A stretch of 64,000 bases of DNA from an unicellular cyanobacterium SU2 (GTDB lineage Bacteria > Cyanobacteriota > Cyanobacteriia > Cyanobacteriales > Microcystaceae): the NCBI GenBank assembly GCA_002110465.1, contig NEED01000015.1, forward strand, positions 1-64,000. The letters run 5' to 3'. A program made the translations under genes and the position numbers. The notes under the pieces were generated by a model, which saw nothing but the letters and a program-made list of their open reading frames with translations, was not told where the DNA came from and searched no databases. Positions 1 to 11,077 of this stretch are shown piece by piece; the first letter of the stretch is position 1, and every line of letters begins with the position of its first letter.

Positions 1-742
1 AAAAAAGAAAAGAATCAGATTTACAAAAACTTTTAGAAAGAATTGAGAAAGAAAAAGACAAAGTATCTAAAAAACTTAAGTCATTGCTTAAAGAAAAATT
101 TATTTCACCTGAAGTAGCAATGGAAGTGAAGTAGTTAACCGATTTTTTAGAAGCTTAAAATACCATCAACTTAGTCAAATACAAATTCAGGAAATTGAAG
201 AAAATAAAAAAAAGAAAGAAATCAGTCAAAAAAGCTATAAAATAACAACAAATCTTGAGATTAATCAAGATAGAGTTGACGAATTGAAAAGAAGAGCAGG
301 ACGATTTATTTTAGCCACAAATGAACTTAAAGAAACTTGTTTAAATTCTGATGAGATTTTGATTAAATATAAAGAGCAACAAGCTCCAGAGAGAAGTTTT
401 GCTTTCCTAAAAGACCCTTTATTTTTTGCTGATAGTATTTTCCTTAAATCTCCTCAAAGAGTGGAAACAATGGGAATGTTAATGGGTTTATGTCTTCTAG
501 TTTATTCTTTAGGACAAAGAGAACTACGCCGTCGATTAAGAGAATCAAAAACTGGATTGAAAAATCAACTAGGTAAATTAACTAAAACTCCGACTTTAAG
601 ATGGATATTCCAATGTTTTCAAGGAGTTCATCTTCTCTTTTTATCGGGAGTAGAACAAATTGTTAATCTTACAGAAGAACGTCAATTTATTTTAACTTTT
701 TTTCCTCCCTCTTCTCAAAAATATTATATCTTATCAGGGTAA
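1..742 (+). pseudogene. IS1634-like transposase remnant (C-terminal part, frameshifted, 5' end outside window)
   Basis: The C-terminal region reads like the DDE transposases of IS1634-type elements: a segment with RRAGRFILATNE, then FFADSIFLKSPQRVE, an MGLCLLVYSLGQREL helix and the closing NLTEERQFIL block. The reading frame is broken. Positions 3-134 read KRKESDLQKLLERI and onward, and stop at 132-134. The homologous continuation (VNRFFRSLKYHQL and onward) resumes one frame over from about 137 and runs to the stop at 740-742. One indel near 125-137 therefore separates the parts, and a TTG at 284 is only an internal codon. The 5' end is cut by the window. The family is recognised from motif memory; the exact IS name is not determined. 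The gene is certainly inactive as it stands. Confidence 0.75.
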
Positions 743-1112
743 AAAATAACCGTTTTGTCAAAATCAACTCAGTTTAATACACTAGATATAAATTTTTACC
801 AAGCAGAATGAAAGTGCCACCTTTTTATTCTCAATAAATACCCGCTAAATGCTAATCCAACATTCTTGAACAGTAGTTCTCTTTTTGAAATAGAGAACTT
901 ATTAATAATACAAGCATCTTTTTGAGATTTCTTTAATACTACATTTTGAAGTGCGGAATGTGGGGTCTAATATTTAGCTCTTAGTAAAGGCTTTAGCCTT
1001 CTTAATCAACCTTAATAAGTCCTAAAAGACTTACTACAAACTGCAAATCTTAAAACATTTCTGATTAATATTTTATTGATCAACAGTCCCTTTAAAAAAA
1101 TAATTATCTTTT
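743..1112. other. Non-coding stretch between IS remnant and ligA, with a hairpin
   Basis: There is no plausible gene here. It contains a perfect 8-bp inverted repeat with a 9-nt loop at 875-899 (AGTTCTCT/AGAGAACT), which could be a terminator. Around 982-1000 lies a short copy of the TAGTAAAGGCTTTAGCCTT-type repeat that also appears downstream of ligA. The right end of the IS1634-like element probably lies in this stretch, but I could not fix its inverted repeat without the left end. Confidence 0.5.
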
Positions 1113-3158
<2,046 letters not shown>

Positions 3159-3202
3159 TCAAGACGTTAAGACAAAATTGAAGCCATAAATAGTTGGGAA
3201 AT

Positions 3203-3313
3203 AAAAGTTCGTAGTCAGGGCTTTAGTCCTTCTGATAACGAAGCCATAAAAATTTGAGGAATAAGTTGAACCAAACATAAAATACAAAAGTTCGTAGTCG
3301 AGACTTTAGTCCT
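3203..3313. repeat. Tandem imperfect repeat (AAAAGTTCGTAGTC...CTTTAGTCCT, two copies)
   Basis: Two copies of a 28-bp unit lie at 3203-3230 and 3286-3313. They differ at a few positions (CAGGG versus CGAGA in the middle). Each is preceded by a GAAGCCATAAA element (3180-3190 and 3240-3250), so the whole is an approximately 84-bp tandem duplication. The unit resembles the small interspersed non-coding repeats common in Crocosphaera/Cyanothece-type genomes. No function is inferred. Confidence 0.7.
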
Positions 3314-3496
3314 AAGATAACAAAAATTTTAATCTGATCTGGGGGGGCGACACTGAGGTTTTAAAGCATTATACAATCAGGGTTTGAGCCATGTATGGTT
3401 TACAAAGATAGTCCTTTTTCACAAGCTATTTTTGGGAAAACTTGCAATCATTTTCGCTAAAAACCCCATTATCTCGTTTAGTTCATTGGCGATCGC

Positions 3497-3570
3497 TACT
3501 TCTATCTTTTTCAAGCGCAACTTGCAGAAGTTAGACCAGGTATGGATTATAGGCGACTTGTCGCCTCCCC
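3497..3570. repeat. Dispersed 75-bp repeat, copy A (palindromic core)
   Basis: The sequence from TACTTCTATC to the GGCGAC-TT-GTCGCC palindrome (3551-3564) recurs almost unchanged at 32766-32840. In copy B the palindrome centre is AA instead of TT. The rest of the 583-bp gap between ligA and the mltA-like gene has no convincing gene. A 97-codon open frame across this repeat (3384-3677) has no recognisable protein character. Confidence 0.8.
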
Positions 3571-3729
3571 AGTCCATGTCCTCAAGGTGGTACTCTTGGG
3601 AACTATTTTTATTTTATGTTCAATCAAGGCGATCTCTAGGTTTTTTTAACTGCTGTAAGAATCAAAGAGAAAGATAATTCTTCTCCAATATTTACTCTTT
3701 TCTTCCCTAAGAATCTTAGCCAAAATTTT

Positions 3730-4893
3730 TCAATACTTTAATAATAAATAGTAAAGCTTTCCTTGATGATTAATTAACCCTGCGCGATCGCCGGCTGTTT
3801 TTCCGGTTCCCATAAAAATATCTACCCGTCCAGGCCCTTTAATGGCACTTCCGGTATCTTGATCTAACACATAACGACTGACTAATTTAGTGGTTATTTC
3901 TCCCGTTTTCTGTTTATAAGGAATAGGTGTTTTGATCAAGGCTAACGCCCCAGGAGGCATCAAAGACTTATCGGTAGCAATAGTACGTTCAGCCGTCACC
4001 GGAACAGCGATACTGCCTTGGGCAGCTGCCCCATTGGTTTCGCGGAAGAAAATAAAGCGGTTATTACGGGGTAAATAATTACTCAGTTCTTGGGGATTTT
4101 TCTTTAAATAGTCCATTAAAACTGGTAAAGTTAATTCCTCTAACTTAAACACGCCGTCATTGACCAATTCCTTGCCAATACTGACATAGGGATAATCTGT
4201 ACTGCCATCATAACCAATACTCATGGTAGTCCCATCAGTTAAGTTAAGTTTCGCTGATCCTTGAACCTGAACTAAATAGGCTTCGAGGCGATCGCGCATC
4301 CAGACTAATTCATTCCCCTTGAGTAAACTTGCATTTCCTAACCCATCTTTGCCTTCTAATTCGAGTCGGGTGGGGTGAGGAGTTGACCATTGATCAAAGT
4401 CTTTCGGTTCACGATATAAGGGATAGGAATATTGGGAAGTTCGTTGACGACTTGCTTGATAAACTGGTTCAAAATAACCTGTAAATAAAACAGTTCCTTG
4501 ATTATCATTCCCAATAGATTGATAAAGAATAAATTCCCGTTGAACTGCTTGTTGTAATTCCTGGGGACTTTTGGTGGTTTTCAATAATTCTTTAAATCGG
4601 ATCAAAGATCTTTCGACGCGATCGCGGGTAATGCCAGGGACGGGATAATTCTGATAAATTTCTTGGGCTTTTGGCGTTTTCAAGTAACGCAAACTAAGGC
4701 TAATAGCCCGAATTAAATTCCATTTATCTCCTCGTTTTTCTGGAGTTCCCCACAGTTGTTCATCATATCCCAAAACATCATCATTTTTAATCGATTCAAC
4801 AGGCGTTAAAGGGAGAGTTTGGGCGATAGAAAGTTGAGGGGAACCAACTATTATCCCAAGAGTGATAGAAAAGACTGCGATCGCTTGTTTCAT
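3730..4893 (-). CDS. mltA: MltA-type lytic murein transglycosylase
   Basis: It cleaves the MurNAc-GlcNAc bond of peptidoglycan to give 1,6-anhydro ends, at the cell envelope. The 387-aa product begins with a Sec-type signal peptide (positive MKQ, hydrophobic core, AIA-like region ending near residue 25). It has the MltA double-psi barrel and ends in the 3D domain with aspartates D344, D358 and D369. D358, in VDIFMGTG, aligns with the catalytic Asp of E. coli MltA (FDIYQGIG). No lipobox is seen, so this form is probably periplasmic and soluble rather than a lipoprotein. The start is ATG. It lies alone, with about 50 bp to the decayed hydrolase upstream. Confidence 0.92.
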   Translation of the reverse strand: MKQAIAVFSITLGIIVGSPQLSIAQTLPLTPVESIKNDDVLGYDEQLWGTPEKRGDKWNLIRAISLSLRYLKTPKAQEIYQNYPVPGITRDRVERSLIRFKELLKTTKSPQELQQAVQREFILYQSIGNDNQGTVLFTGYFEPVYQASRQRTSQYSYPLYREPKDFDQWSTPHPTRLELEGKDGLGNASLLKGNELVWMRDRLEAYLVQVQGSAKLNLTDGTTMSIGYDGSTDYPYVSIGKELVNDGVFKLEELTLPVLMDYLKKNPQELSNYLPRNNRFIFFRETNGAAAQGSIAVPVTAERTIATDKSLMPPGALALIKTPIPYKQKTGEITTKLVSRYVLDQDTGSAIKGPGRVDIFMGTGKTAGDRAGLINHQGKLYYLLLKY

Positions 4894-4943
4894 ATTAGCT
4901 TGTAATAACGATAGACTTTTAATAATTAACTCAGAACAAAGTA

Positions 4944-5354
4944 TTAATTAGAATACTTAATTTTATCAAGTATAGTCTTCACAGCTTCGATAATGACTAA
5001 GAGTTGATCTATCCAAACAAAATGACCACTTTGATTAGCCTCAATTTGACGAAAATCTGTTGATAACTTACCGAGTTCTATGTGCATTTTCTCTCGTAAC
5101 TGGTTAGCCTTTTTCAAAGGGATAAACATAGTCCAAAAGGACGGTTTAAAGAAAGAGTTTGCTTTAATGCTAACGATTGGAACTATTCCTAAATCATTAG
5201 CGACACTAACTTGATGCGCACTTTCTTCCCAATAATGTAGGGAATATTCACCTATATTAATCAATTTACCAGGGACAGGATTTCGATCTTCTAGCCAGCA
5301 AGCTATCTTTTGATAAAAGGTTGTAGAAATGAGGAGAAGAGTTTTTATTAACAT
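4944..5354 (-). pseudogene. Alpha/beta hydrolase with the catalytic core deleted
   Basis: The 136-aa frame joins two ends of an alpha/beta-hydrolase-like protein. Residues 1-46 look like the usual N-terminus (QKIACWLEDRN, VPGKLINIGEYSLHYW). Residues from about 48 look like the C-terminal third (VANDLGIVPIV, LREKMHIELGKLST, then QSGHFVWIDQ with the presumed catalytic His). The middle, which should carry the oxyanion region, the G-x-S-x-G nucleophile elbow and the acid residue, is absent. A normal family member has about 290-320 aa. The simplest reading is an internal deletion near codon 46-48 that kept the frame. It cannot be a working hydrolase, although a short protein may still be made. Confidence 0.65.
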
Positions 5355-5469
5355 CAGATCAAATCAACATTTTATTCAGCTAAATTATAATTTTAATCTA
5401 GATTTTTCAAGTAAATTTCGATTATTGGTTAATATGGATATTTCCCCATAGTTTCTATCCCAGAAAACC

Positions 5470-6348
5470 CTAAATTGATGAAGGAACTAAGACTCCTAAA
5501 GCATGAGGAATAACCCGAAACGCAGCAGGAGTTTGGCTAGTAATTTCCCCATCGGTATTAATAGAATGGGATTTACGGGTATAAATTTCCATTGTTTCCC
5601 CCTCAATAGTGCGTACCCACGGCAAAACGCCATGTTGTCCTTGGGGAAGTCGCCACAACAGAGGAAAAATTTGCCACCAATGGTTTAGTTCTAGACTATA
5701 GAGATCTAATCGTTGGTCGTCGATAGTAGCATCTTCAGCGACTGCCATTCCGCCTCCATAAAATCGCCCGTTACCGACTGCAATTTGAATCGTTTTAACT
5801 CGGACAGATTTATCATTAACGACAATTTCAGCATTAAAAGGACGGGTTTGGCTAATCACTTGTAAAGCAGTCATAGCATAGGCTAAGACCCCCCAACGGC
5901 GTTTTGCTCCTTTTGATAACTTGCCGGTTATCTCGACACTTAACCCCAGACTGGCGACGTTAAAAAAATGTTTCCCATTAACGCAACCGAGGTCAATATA
6001 TTTGAGTTTACCTTGGGCAATTACCTGACACGCTTGCTCAACAGCCAAAGGAATTTTCAGGGTGCGGGCGAGATCGTTAGCGGTTCCTAACGGTAAGATA
6101 CCTAAAGGTAATTTCATTTCTACTAAACTATCGACTACTGCATTTAAGGTTCCATCTCCTCCCCCTACAATCACTAAATCTACGTTGTGTCCGTGGCGGC
6201 GCACTAATTGGGACATATAGTCAGGATTTTTAAGGGGAACCGTGATCAATTCAAAACCTAGGTCATTTAGGACATCTACCGCGTGAGCGAAGCTGTTCTG
6301 ACCTTTGCGAGCATGGCGGTTAACTAGGAGTAATGCCCGTTTTGTCAT
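5470..6348 (-). CDS. YegS/DagK-family lipid kinase
   Basis: This is a member of the diacylglycerol/lipid kinase catalytic family that phosphorylates lipid hydroxyl groups with ATP. The 292-aa protein shows the nucleotide-binding GGGDGT motif at residues 62-67, followed by LNAVVDSL and the LPLGTANDLART block typical of the family. The C-terminal half carries the GNGRFYGGGM segment and the terminal INTDGE motif. The start is ATG. It stands alone between a broken hydrolase and larE, all on the minus strand. The precise lipid substrate cannot be read from the sequence. Confidence 0.9.
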   Translation of the reverse strand: MTKRALLLVNRHARKGQNSFAHAVDVLNDLGFELITVPLKNPDYMSQLVRRHGHNVDLVIVGGGDGTLNAVVDSLVEMKLPLGILPLGTANDLARTLKIPLAVEQACQVIAQGKLKYIDLGCVNGKHFFNVASLGLSVEITGKLSKGAKRRWGVLAYAMTALQVISQTRPFNAEIVVNDKSVRVKTIQIAVGNGRFYGGGMAVAEDATIDDQRLDLYSLELNHWWQIFPLLWRLPQGQHGVLPWVRTIEGETMEIYTRKSHSINTDGEITSQTPAAFRVIPHALGVLVPSSI

Positions 6349-6397
6349 GGGTTGGGGCTAGGTTAGTAGATGGTTAATAGTTCATAGTTTATATTAA

Positions 6398-7213
6398 TTA
6401 ATTAGTCCTTGAGGTTAAAACCTGATTTAATTTTCCACTACGATAACCTTCTAAATCGAGGGTGACATACATAAAGCCATAGTTTTGAAATTGAACCACC
6501 AATTGAGGTAAATCAGTAGTCAGGACAAATTCTTTGATTTGCTCTGAAGGTAATTCAATTTTAGCTGTATCTCCTTGGGAACGAACCCGAAGATTTTTAT
6601 AGCCTAACTTGCGTAAGTAAATCTCAGCCCGTCCCACCCGTTGTAGTTTACTAACGGTAATTTCTTCTCCATAGGGAAAGCGTGAGCTTAAGCAAGCTTG
6701 AGCGGGTTTATCCCACCAAGGAAGTCCTAATTCCTTAGATATTTGTCGAACCTCAGCTTTAGTGATGCCTACTTCCGCTAAAGGCGATCGCGCTCCTCGT
6801 TCTTTAGCCGCTTGAATCCCAGGACGATAATCGTGAAGATCATCAGCATTGACCCCATCAACCACGTAAGGATAGCCTCGCTGTAATGCCAAGGGTTTTA
6901 GGGTGTCATGGAGTTCGCTTTTACAAAAATAGCAACGGTTAACGGGGTTAGTGGTGTAGTTAGGATTATCCATTTCATGGGTTTCTACCCATTCATGAGC
7001 AATACCAATGGTAGCCGCTTGGATTTTAGCATCTTCTAACTCTTCGGGGAGTAAAGAAGGAGAAACTGCCGTTATGGCCAAAGCGCGATCGCCTAAAACA
7101 TCATAAGCTACTTTAGCCACCAAGGTACTATCAATTCCGCCAGAATAAGCAATTAATGCTTGTTCCATCTGACTAAAAAGGGTTTTAAGTTGTCTTAATT
7201 TGGCTTCAATCAT
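6398..7213 (-). CDS. larE: ATP-dependent sacrificial sulfur transferase LarE
   Basis: LarE donates sulfur to the nickel-pincer nucleotide cofactor of lactate racemase and related enzymes. From the ATG at 7213 the product is 271 aa. It has a PP-loop AYSGGIDST (22-30), the CYFC pair (94/97), and C174 in QACLSSRFPYGE, which aligns with the sacrificial Cys176 of the Lactobacillus enzyme. A TTG at 7237, directly after the stop of the upstream kinase and preceded by AGGA, would add eight residues. I prefer the ATG because family members begin close to M-I-x-x-K-L. It is downstream of the histidine kinase and may be translationally coupled to it. The rest of the lar pathway is not in the window. Confidence 0.9.
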   Translation of the reverse strand: MIEAKLRQLKTLFSQMEQALIAYSGGIDSTLVAKVAYDVLGDRALAITAVSPSLLPEELEDAKIQAATIGIAHEWVETHEMDNPNYTTNPVNRCYFCKSELHDTLKPLALQRGYPYVVDGVNADDLHDYRPGIQAAKERGARSPLAEVGITKAEVRQISKELGLPWWDKPAQACLSSRFPYGEEITVSKLQRVGRAEIYLRKLGYKNLRVRSQGDTAKIELPSEQIKEFVLTTDLPQLVVQFQNYGFMYVTLDLEGYRSGKLNQVLTSRTN

Positions 7214-7237
7214 CGTTATTATCTTGTCTTTTGGCAA

Positions 7238-8563
7238 CTATTTCCTATTTTCTAGGTTAATTGGCAACTGAAGAGTAAAGCAACTGCCTTTTCCAATTTC
7301 AGAGGTTAAGGTAAGGTCTCCTCCATGAAGTTGGGCTAACTTACGCGATAAAGTTAATCCTAACCCCGTCCCTTTATGACGACGACTCAGATGACTTTGA
7401 ATTTGTTGAAAGGGTTGAAATAACTTCTTTTGATCTCCATCTGTAATACCAATTCCTGTATCAATAACGCAAAAAGTAATATAGTCTCGGTCAGATCGTA
7501 CTTGTAGGGTGATCGACCCTTTTTCTGTAAACTTGATAGCATTAGACAGTAGATTTAACAAAATTTGTTTAATGCGACGCTGATCCACCCGACAAAAATC
7601 AACATTATCTCCAATATCAACAATTAAGGATAATTTTTGTTCTTTAGCTTTAAGATCGACCATAGAAATAGCTGATTGACAGAGATCTTCTACCGCAATG
7701 TTTTCTAAATATATTTCTTCTCGTTCTGCTTCAATTTTCGATAAATCAAGGCAATCATTCACCAAGGCTAATAGATGTTTTCCCGAATCTGCAATCCCGT
7801 TAACATATTGCTTTTGTTTATCATTGAGTGGACCATAAATTTCTTCACGTAACATTTTAGAAAATCCCAGAACTGAGCTTAGAGGGGTTCGCAGTTCATG
7901 GGTCATGTAGTCCAGATAATCATTTTTATTTTGATAGATTTTTTGTAACTGTTGGTTTTCTGCTTCAAGGTCACTGAGGCGTTGTTGTAATTGATTTTGA
8001 CAAAGCACCAGACAAATCTGCTGAGTAATCATTTCTAAGGTTGTTACTTCTTCGGGGGAAAAGGTTCGGGTAAGGTCTTTGGTGTGAAAAACTAAATGTC
8101 CGTATAATTCCCCTTTTCTAGACACAGGCAAACTCAGAATAGCACAAGGAAACAATGATTCTATTATTTGTTTTGCTGAGGAAGAAAGACTAGAAAAATT
8201 CTTAAAAATGTCATAATTATGGCATACTCGATAAAGTTGGGTTGGCTCAAACAAATTCAGGAAATATTCTCCTTCTTGACTAGCGAAAAATTCTTTTAGC
8301 TGAGTTGATATTGATTCACAAACCCCCCAACAATAATTAATCTTACCTTTTGATGGCTCTACATGATGAAAAAGCAGTCCCTCAACTCGAAAACCCCGTC
8401 CAACCTTTGAAAGTATGGGAAAGATAAAATCATCCAACTCCATCGAACCATTTAATAATCCACTAATTTCCATCAGTAATTCTTGTTGCAAGCAATAGTA
8501 GCCAACAGAATTTGTTTGTGGTTCCTTGTTTAAGGCGTTTTGATCTTGGTTGGCTGAATGCAC
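7238..8563 (-). CDS. GAF-domain sensor histidine kinase
   Basis: This is the sensor half of a two-component system and probably cytosolic, since no membrane helix is seen. Of 441 aa, residues about 30-190 form a GAF domain. A short coiled coil (about 190-215, SDLEAENQQLQ) leads to the HisKA domain with phospho-acceptor H222 in MTHELRTP. The ATPase domain follows with N box (LLNLLSNAIKF), G1 (DTGIGI) and G2 (GTGLGLTLSRK). The start is GTG at 8563 with AGGA about ten bases upstream. No cognate regulator is adjacent; the next gene downstream is larE. The ligand of the GAF domain cannot be predicted. Confidence 0.92.
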   Translation of the reverse strand: MHSANQDQNALNKEPQTNSVGYYCLQQELLMEISGLLNGSMELDDFIFPILSKVGRGFRVEGLLFHHVEPSKGKINYCWGVCESISTQLKEFFASQEGEYFLNLFEPTQLYRVCHNYDIFKNFSSLSSSAKQIIESLFPCAILSLPVSRKGELYGHLVFHTKDLTRTFSPEEVTTLEMITQQICLVLCQNQLQQRLSDLEAENQQLQKIYQNKNDYLDYMTHELRTPLSSVLGFSKMLREEIYGPLNDKQKQYVNGIADSGKHLLALVNDCLDLSKIEAEREEIYLENIAVEDLCQSAISMVDLKAKEQKLSLIVDIGDNVDFCRVDQRRIKQILLNLLSNAIKFTEKGSITLQVRSDRDYITFCVIDTGIGITDGDQKKLFQPFQQIQSHLSRRHKGTGLGLTLSRKLAQLHGGDLTLTSEIGKGSCFTLQLPINLENRK

Positions 8564-8754
8564 GGTGCTTAATTCCTGTTAAATCTATTTATCTATTTCT
8601 CCCAATGACAATTATTATAGGGGCTAATTTACTTTCTAACGAATCAATTAACTCGTAAAACTACTTAAAAATACCAACATTACCTAGGTTATTCCCGAAT
8701 CGTTGCTTCTCTGGGAGAAGACTTATTAGTGGGAGACTTTTGGGGATATTTTGG

Positions 8755-9528
8755 TTAAAATTGCCGACGGGAAAAGATCACACTAGCAATGCCTAATAGT
8801 AAGATAATGTAAACGATTCCGTATAAAGCATGGGTAAATAACTCTATTCCACTGGGAAGTATCCCATAAGCAGCAGTATTTTTCAGATTAAAACGTTCTA
8901 AATTAGGGATAACGAAATATATTCCCTGTGTAATAGCTTCAATATTAGAATTGTTGCTAATTTTACCTAACTGCAATAAATCCCTACTAATGTGTCCCAT
9001 GATGTAAACGCCAAAGCTAAGGAGGGTCGCTAAAATGGAACTGGTAAAAACGCCAAAGGTAATGGCCACAGCAGTTAACAAAGCCAGTTCTAAAAACAGA
9101 TAAACTTGGGCAACTATCAGACTTAAAAGGGAAAATTCAACCTTAGCCCAGACAAGCATTCCTAAATAAATGGCTGTCATTACTGCAACCATCACGCCGA
9201 GAACTCCTGAGAGTCCTAAATGTTTGCCAATGATTAACTCTGTCCGACTAATGGGTTTAGGAATTAAGACTAAAACGGTTCGTTTTTCAATTTCTTTATT
9301 AATTAAGCCTGTTCCTACAAAAATTGCGACAATTGCTCCTAATAATGCCGTAGCTGCTAATCCTAAATCAAGGAAAATTTTTCCATCAGCCCCCACAGAA
9401 ATTTCTGGAAGTAACCGTAAGGCAAAAGCCAGGACAATAGCCAAAAAGCCAATGACATATAAAATGCGATCGCGGATAACTTCTCGAAAACCGTTGGCAG
9501 CAATAACCCAGATTCTCACTAAACTCAT
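8755..9528 (-). CDS. ABC-2 type transporter permease
   Basis: This 257-aa integral membrane protein has about six hydrophobic segments (near residues 24-42, 55-78, 100-125, 133-160, 165-180 and 232-252). It fits the ABC-2 membrane subunit family, whose N-terminus often reads as here (WVIAANGFREVIRDR, then an acidic loop). It should pair with an ATP-binding subunit encoded elsewhere, since none is adjacent. The substrate is unknown. The start is ATG. Confidence 0.85.
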   Translation of the reverse strand: MSLVRIWVIAANGFREVIRDRILYVIGFLAIVLAFALRLLPEISVGADGKIFLDLGLAATALLGAIVAIFVGTGLINKEIEKRTVLVLIPKPISRTELIIGKHLGLSGVLGVMVAVMTAIYLGMLVWAKVEFSLLSLIVAQVYLFLELALLTAVAITFGVFTSSILATLLSFGVYIMGHISRDLLQLGKISNNSNIEAITQGIYFVIPNLERFNLKNTAAYGILPSGIELFTHALYGIVYIILLLGIASVIFSRRQF

Positions 9529-9640
9529 CTTTGGTTTAAGTTTTGTTTATATATGGTAGAGTTTCTGTAGATATTGTTCCACGTTTTATTGTTGTAGATA
9601 TCACCCGATTAATTAATTTAACAGATTTGTCTCAACTGCT

Positions 9641-9733
9641 ATGAAAAAAAATAAAAAGCTACAGGGATTGATTCTAGTCCTACTCATGTTGATCACCTGC
9701 ATCAGTTTGATCGGATGGCAAACTCAGGGATAA
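9641..9733 (+). CDS. Putative 30-aa single-pass membrane peptide
   Basis: ATG at 9641 opens a 30-codon frame: a lysine-rich N-terminus (MKKNKKLQG), a leucine/isoleucine-rich helix of about 18 residues, and the tail WQTQG. The layout suits a small inner-membrane protein. A Cys at residue 20 after LIT could even mark a lipobox. It sits on the plus strand between the divergent-side permease start and the end of lipA. I do not recognise it as a known photosystem or cytochrome subunit. No strong Shine-Dalgarno sequence is visible, so it remains a candidate. Confidence 0.35.
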   Translation: MKKNKKLQGLILVLLMLITCISLIGWQTQG

Positions 9734-9763
9734 AGATTTAGATCTTTTGCTACAGGTTGGTTT

Positions 9764-10633
9764 TTAGCGAGGATATCGTTTCATCAAGTCTCTGACTTGT
9801 TCAGCATGGTAGGAACTACGGGTTAAAGGAGAAGATACCACTTGTAAAAACCCGATCGATTCTCCAAATTTGCGCCAGTCATTAAATTGAGTTGGGGTAA
9901 TAAAGGCTTGGACATCTAGATGTTGAGAAGAGGGTTGTAGATACTGTCCTAGGGTCAAAATATCACAATCGACTTGACGTAAATCTATCATCACTTGACG
10001 GACTTCCTCATCAGTTTCCCCTAAACCCACCATGATGCCAGACTTCGTATATGTTTGAGGGGTTAATTTCTTCGTCTGTTGGAGGAGTTGAAGCGATCGC
10101 TGATAATCTCCTTGAGGGCGTATGCGACGATATAATCGGGGAACCGTTTCGGTATTGTGGTTTAGCACTTCAGGTTGTGCTTGTAAAATAATTTCTAGAG
10201 CTTTCCAATTGCCACATAAATCAGGAATTAGGACTTCAATGGTGGTGTTTGGCGATAATTTACGGGTTTCTTCGATACATCGGACAAATTGTGACGCACC
10301 CCCATCGGGTAAATCATCTCGGTTCACAGAAGTAATGACAACATGATTGAGGTTAAGGCGTTTGACAGCTTCAGCGAGGTTAACGGGTTCGAGGGGATCT
10401 AACCCTTGAGGTTTTTTCTCAAAATCGATGTCACAATAAGGACAAGCACGGGTACAAGCCGGTCCCATAATTAAAAAGGTTGCGGTGCCTGCTTTGAAAC
10501 ATTCCCCAATATTCGGACAAGATGCCTCTTCACAAACTGTATTGAGGTTTAGATCACGCAATATTTCTTTAACACTGCCGACTCGCTGCCATTGAGGAGC
10601 TTTTACCCTTAACCAATCTGGTTTAACCGTCAC
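9764..10633 (-). CDS. lipA: Lipoyl synthase LipA
   Basis: This radical-SAM enzyme inserts two sulfurs into octanoyl groups on lipoyl domains. The 289-aa protein has the N-terminal auxiliary cluster motif [12 protein letters not shown], the radical-SAM motif C-TRA-C-PY-C, and the closing RSSYHAE serine motif that ligates the auxiliary cluster. The start is GTG at 10633 (GTG ACG GTT AAA). A LipM-like octanoyl transferase lies 11 kb away at 21172-21912, so both steps of lipoate assembly appear in the window. Cyanobacteria often carry two lipA copies; only one is here. Confidence 0.97.
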   Translation of the reverse strand: MTVKPDWLRVKAPQWQRVGSVKEILRDLNLNTVCEEASCPNIGECFKAGTATFLIMGPACTRACPYCDIDFEKKPQGLDPLEPVNLAEAVKRLNLNHVVITSVNRDDLPDGGASQFVRCIEETRKLSPNTTIEVLIPDLCGNWKALEIILQAQPEVLNHNTETVPRLYRRIRPQGDYQRSLQLLQQTKKLTPQTYTKSGIMVGLGETDEEVRQVMIDLRQVDCDILTLGQYLQPSSQHLDVQAFITPTQFNDWRKFGESIGFLQVVSSPLTRSSYHAEQVRDLMKRYPR

Positions 10634-10718
10634 GCCCTATTGTACTCCTGTGATGGGATTCCTTTCTTAGTGTATCTTAAAGACCGTGGTAATATATATC
10701 ATAGGAGTTTATTGCCTA

Positions 10719-10792
10719 CGGGATGTGGCGCAGCTTGGTAGCGCACTTCGTTCGGGACGAAGGGGCCGCTGGTTCGAATCCAGTCATCCCGA
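10719..10792 (+). tRNA. tRNA-Pro (anticodon CGG)
   Basis: A 74-nt cloverleaf without encoded CCA. The acceptor stem CGGGATG (10719-10725) pairs with CATCCCG (10785-10791), and the discriminator A is at 10792. The anticodon stem CTTCG/CGAAG encloses the loop TTCGGGA, giving CGG. The T arm contains GGTTCGAATCC. The gene is also the apparent target of the neighbouring CAST remnant: 10741-10757 is identical to the 17-nt delocalised guide, and GGTA at 10737-10740 provides a GTN-type PAM. Confidence 0.98.
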
Positions 10793-10857
10793 CTCAACCT
10801 AAGCCACGATTTTATAAAGGTTTGATAGTGCCTTACTTCCTGTTAGGGATGTTCCTT

Positions 10858-11017
10858 TGTACATTAAAGAATTAATGTCACAAACTGAAATCAAGCATCA
10901 AGGCAAATAAACCTACCCATAAGGGGTTCAGAGATTTTTGATCAATGGCTTAGCTCAAATAATTTATGTCAAAGTTTAAAAAATAAACTTTTTTTCTGAT
11001 TTAAAGAATTAATGTCA
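10858..11017. repeat. CAST terminal region with TnsB-binding-type repeats
   Basis: The end begins TGTACA (10858-10863), the same hexamer as characterised V-K CAST ends. It is followed at once by TTAAAGAATTAATGTCA (10864-10880), and that motif recurs at 11001-11017. A weaker copy (AATAATTTATGTCAAAG) lies near 10959-10975. Spaced short repeats of the ATTAATGTCA type are what TnsB binds in ShCAST-like elements. The motif is seen directly; the TnsB role is inferred from family knowledge. Confidence 0.7.
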
Positions 11018-11077
11018 AAAAAGTTCTCACAGCCACTAAAAAGACCACTATTCCCAAGATTAGGGGTTAGTGTTAAA

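Noticed and set aside
284-742. Separate 152-aa gene with a TTG start
   Set aside because: Upstream sequence continues the same transposase in frame and then in a shifted frame, so it is part of a broken IS gene.
3384-3677. 97-codon open frame on the plus strand
   Set aside because: It runs over the dispersed palindromic repeat, has no family resemblance and an odd composition (Ser/Phe/Ile/Lys runs); non-coding.
9170-9559. 129-codon plus-strand frame
   Set aside because: Antisense shadow of the ABC-2 permease gene.
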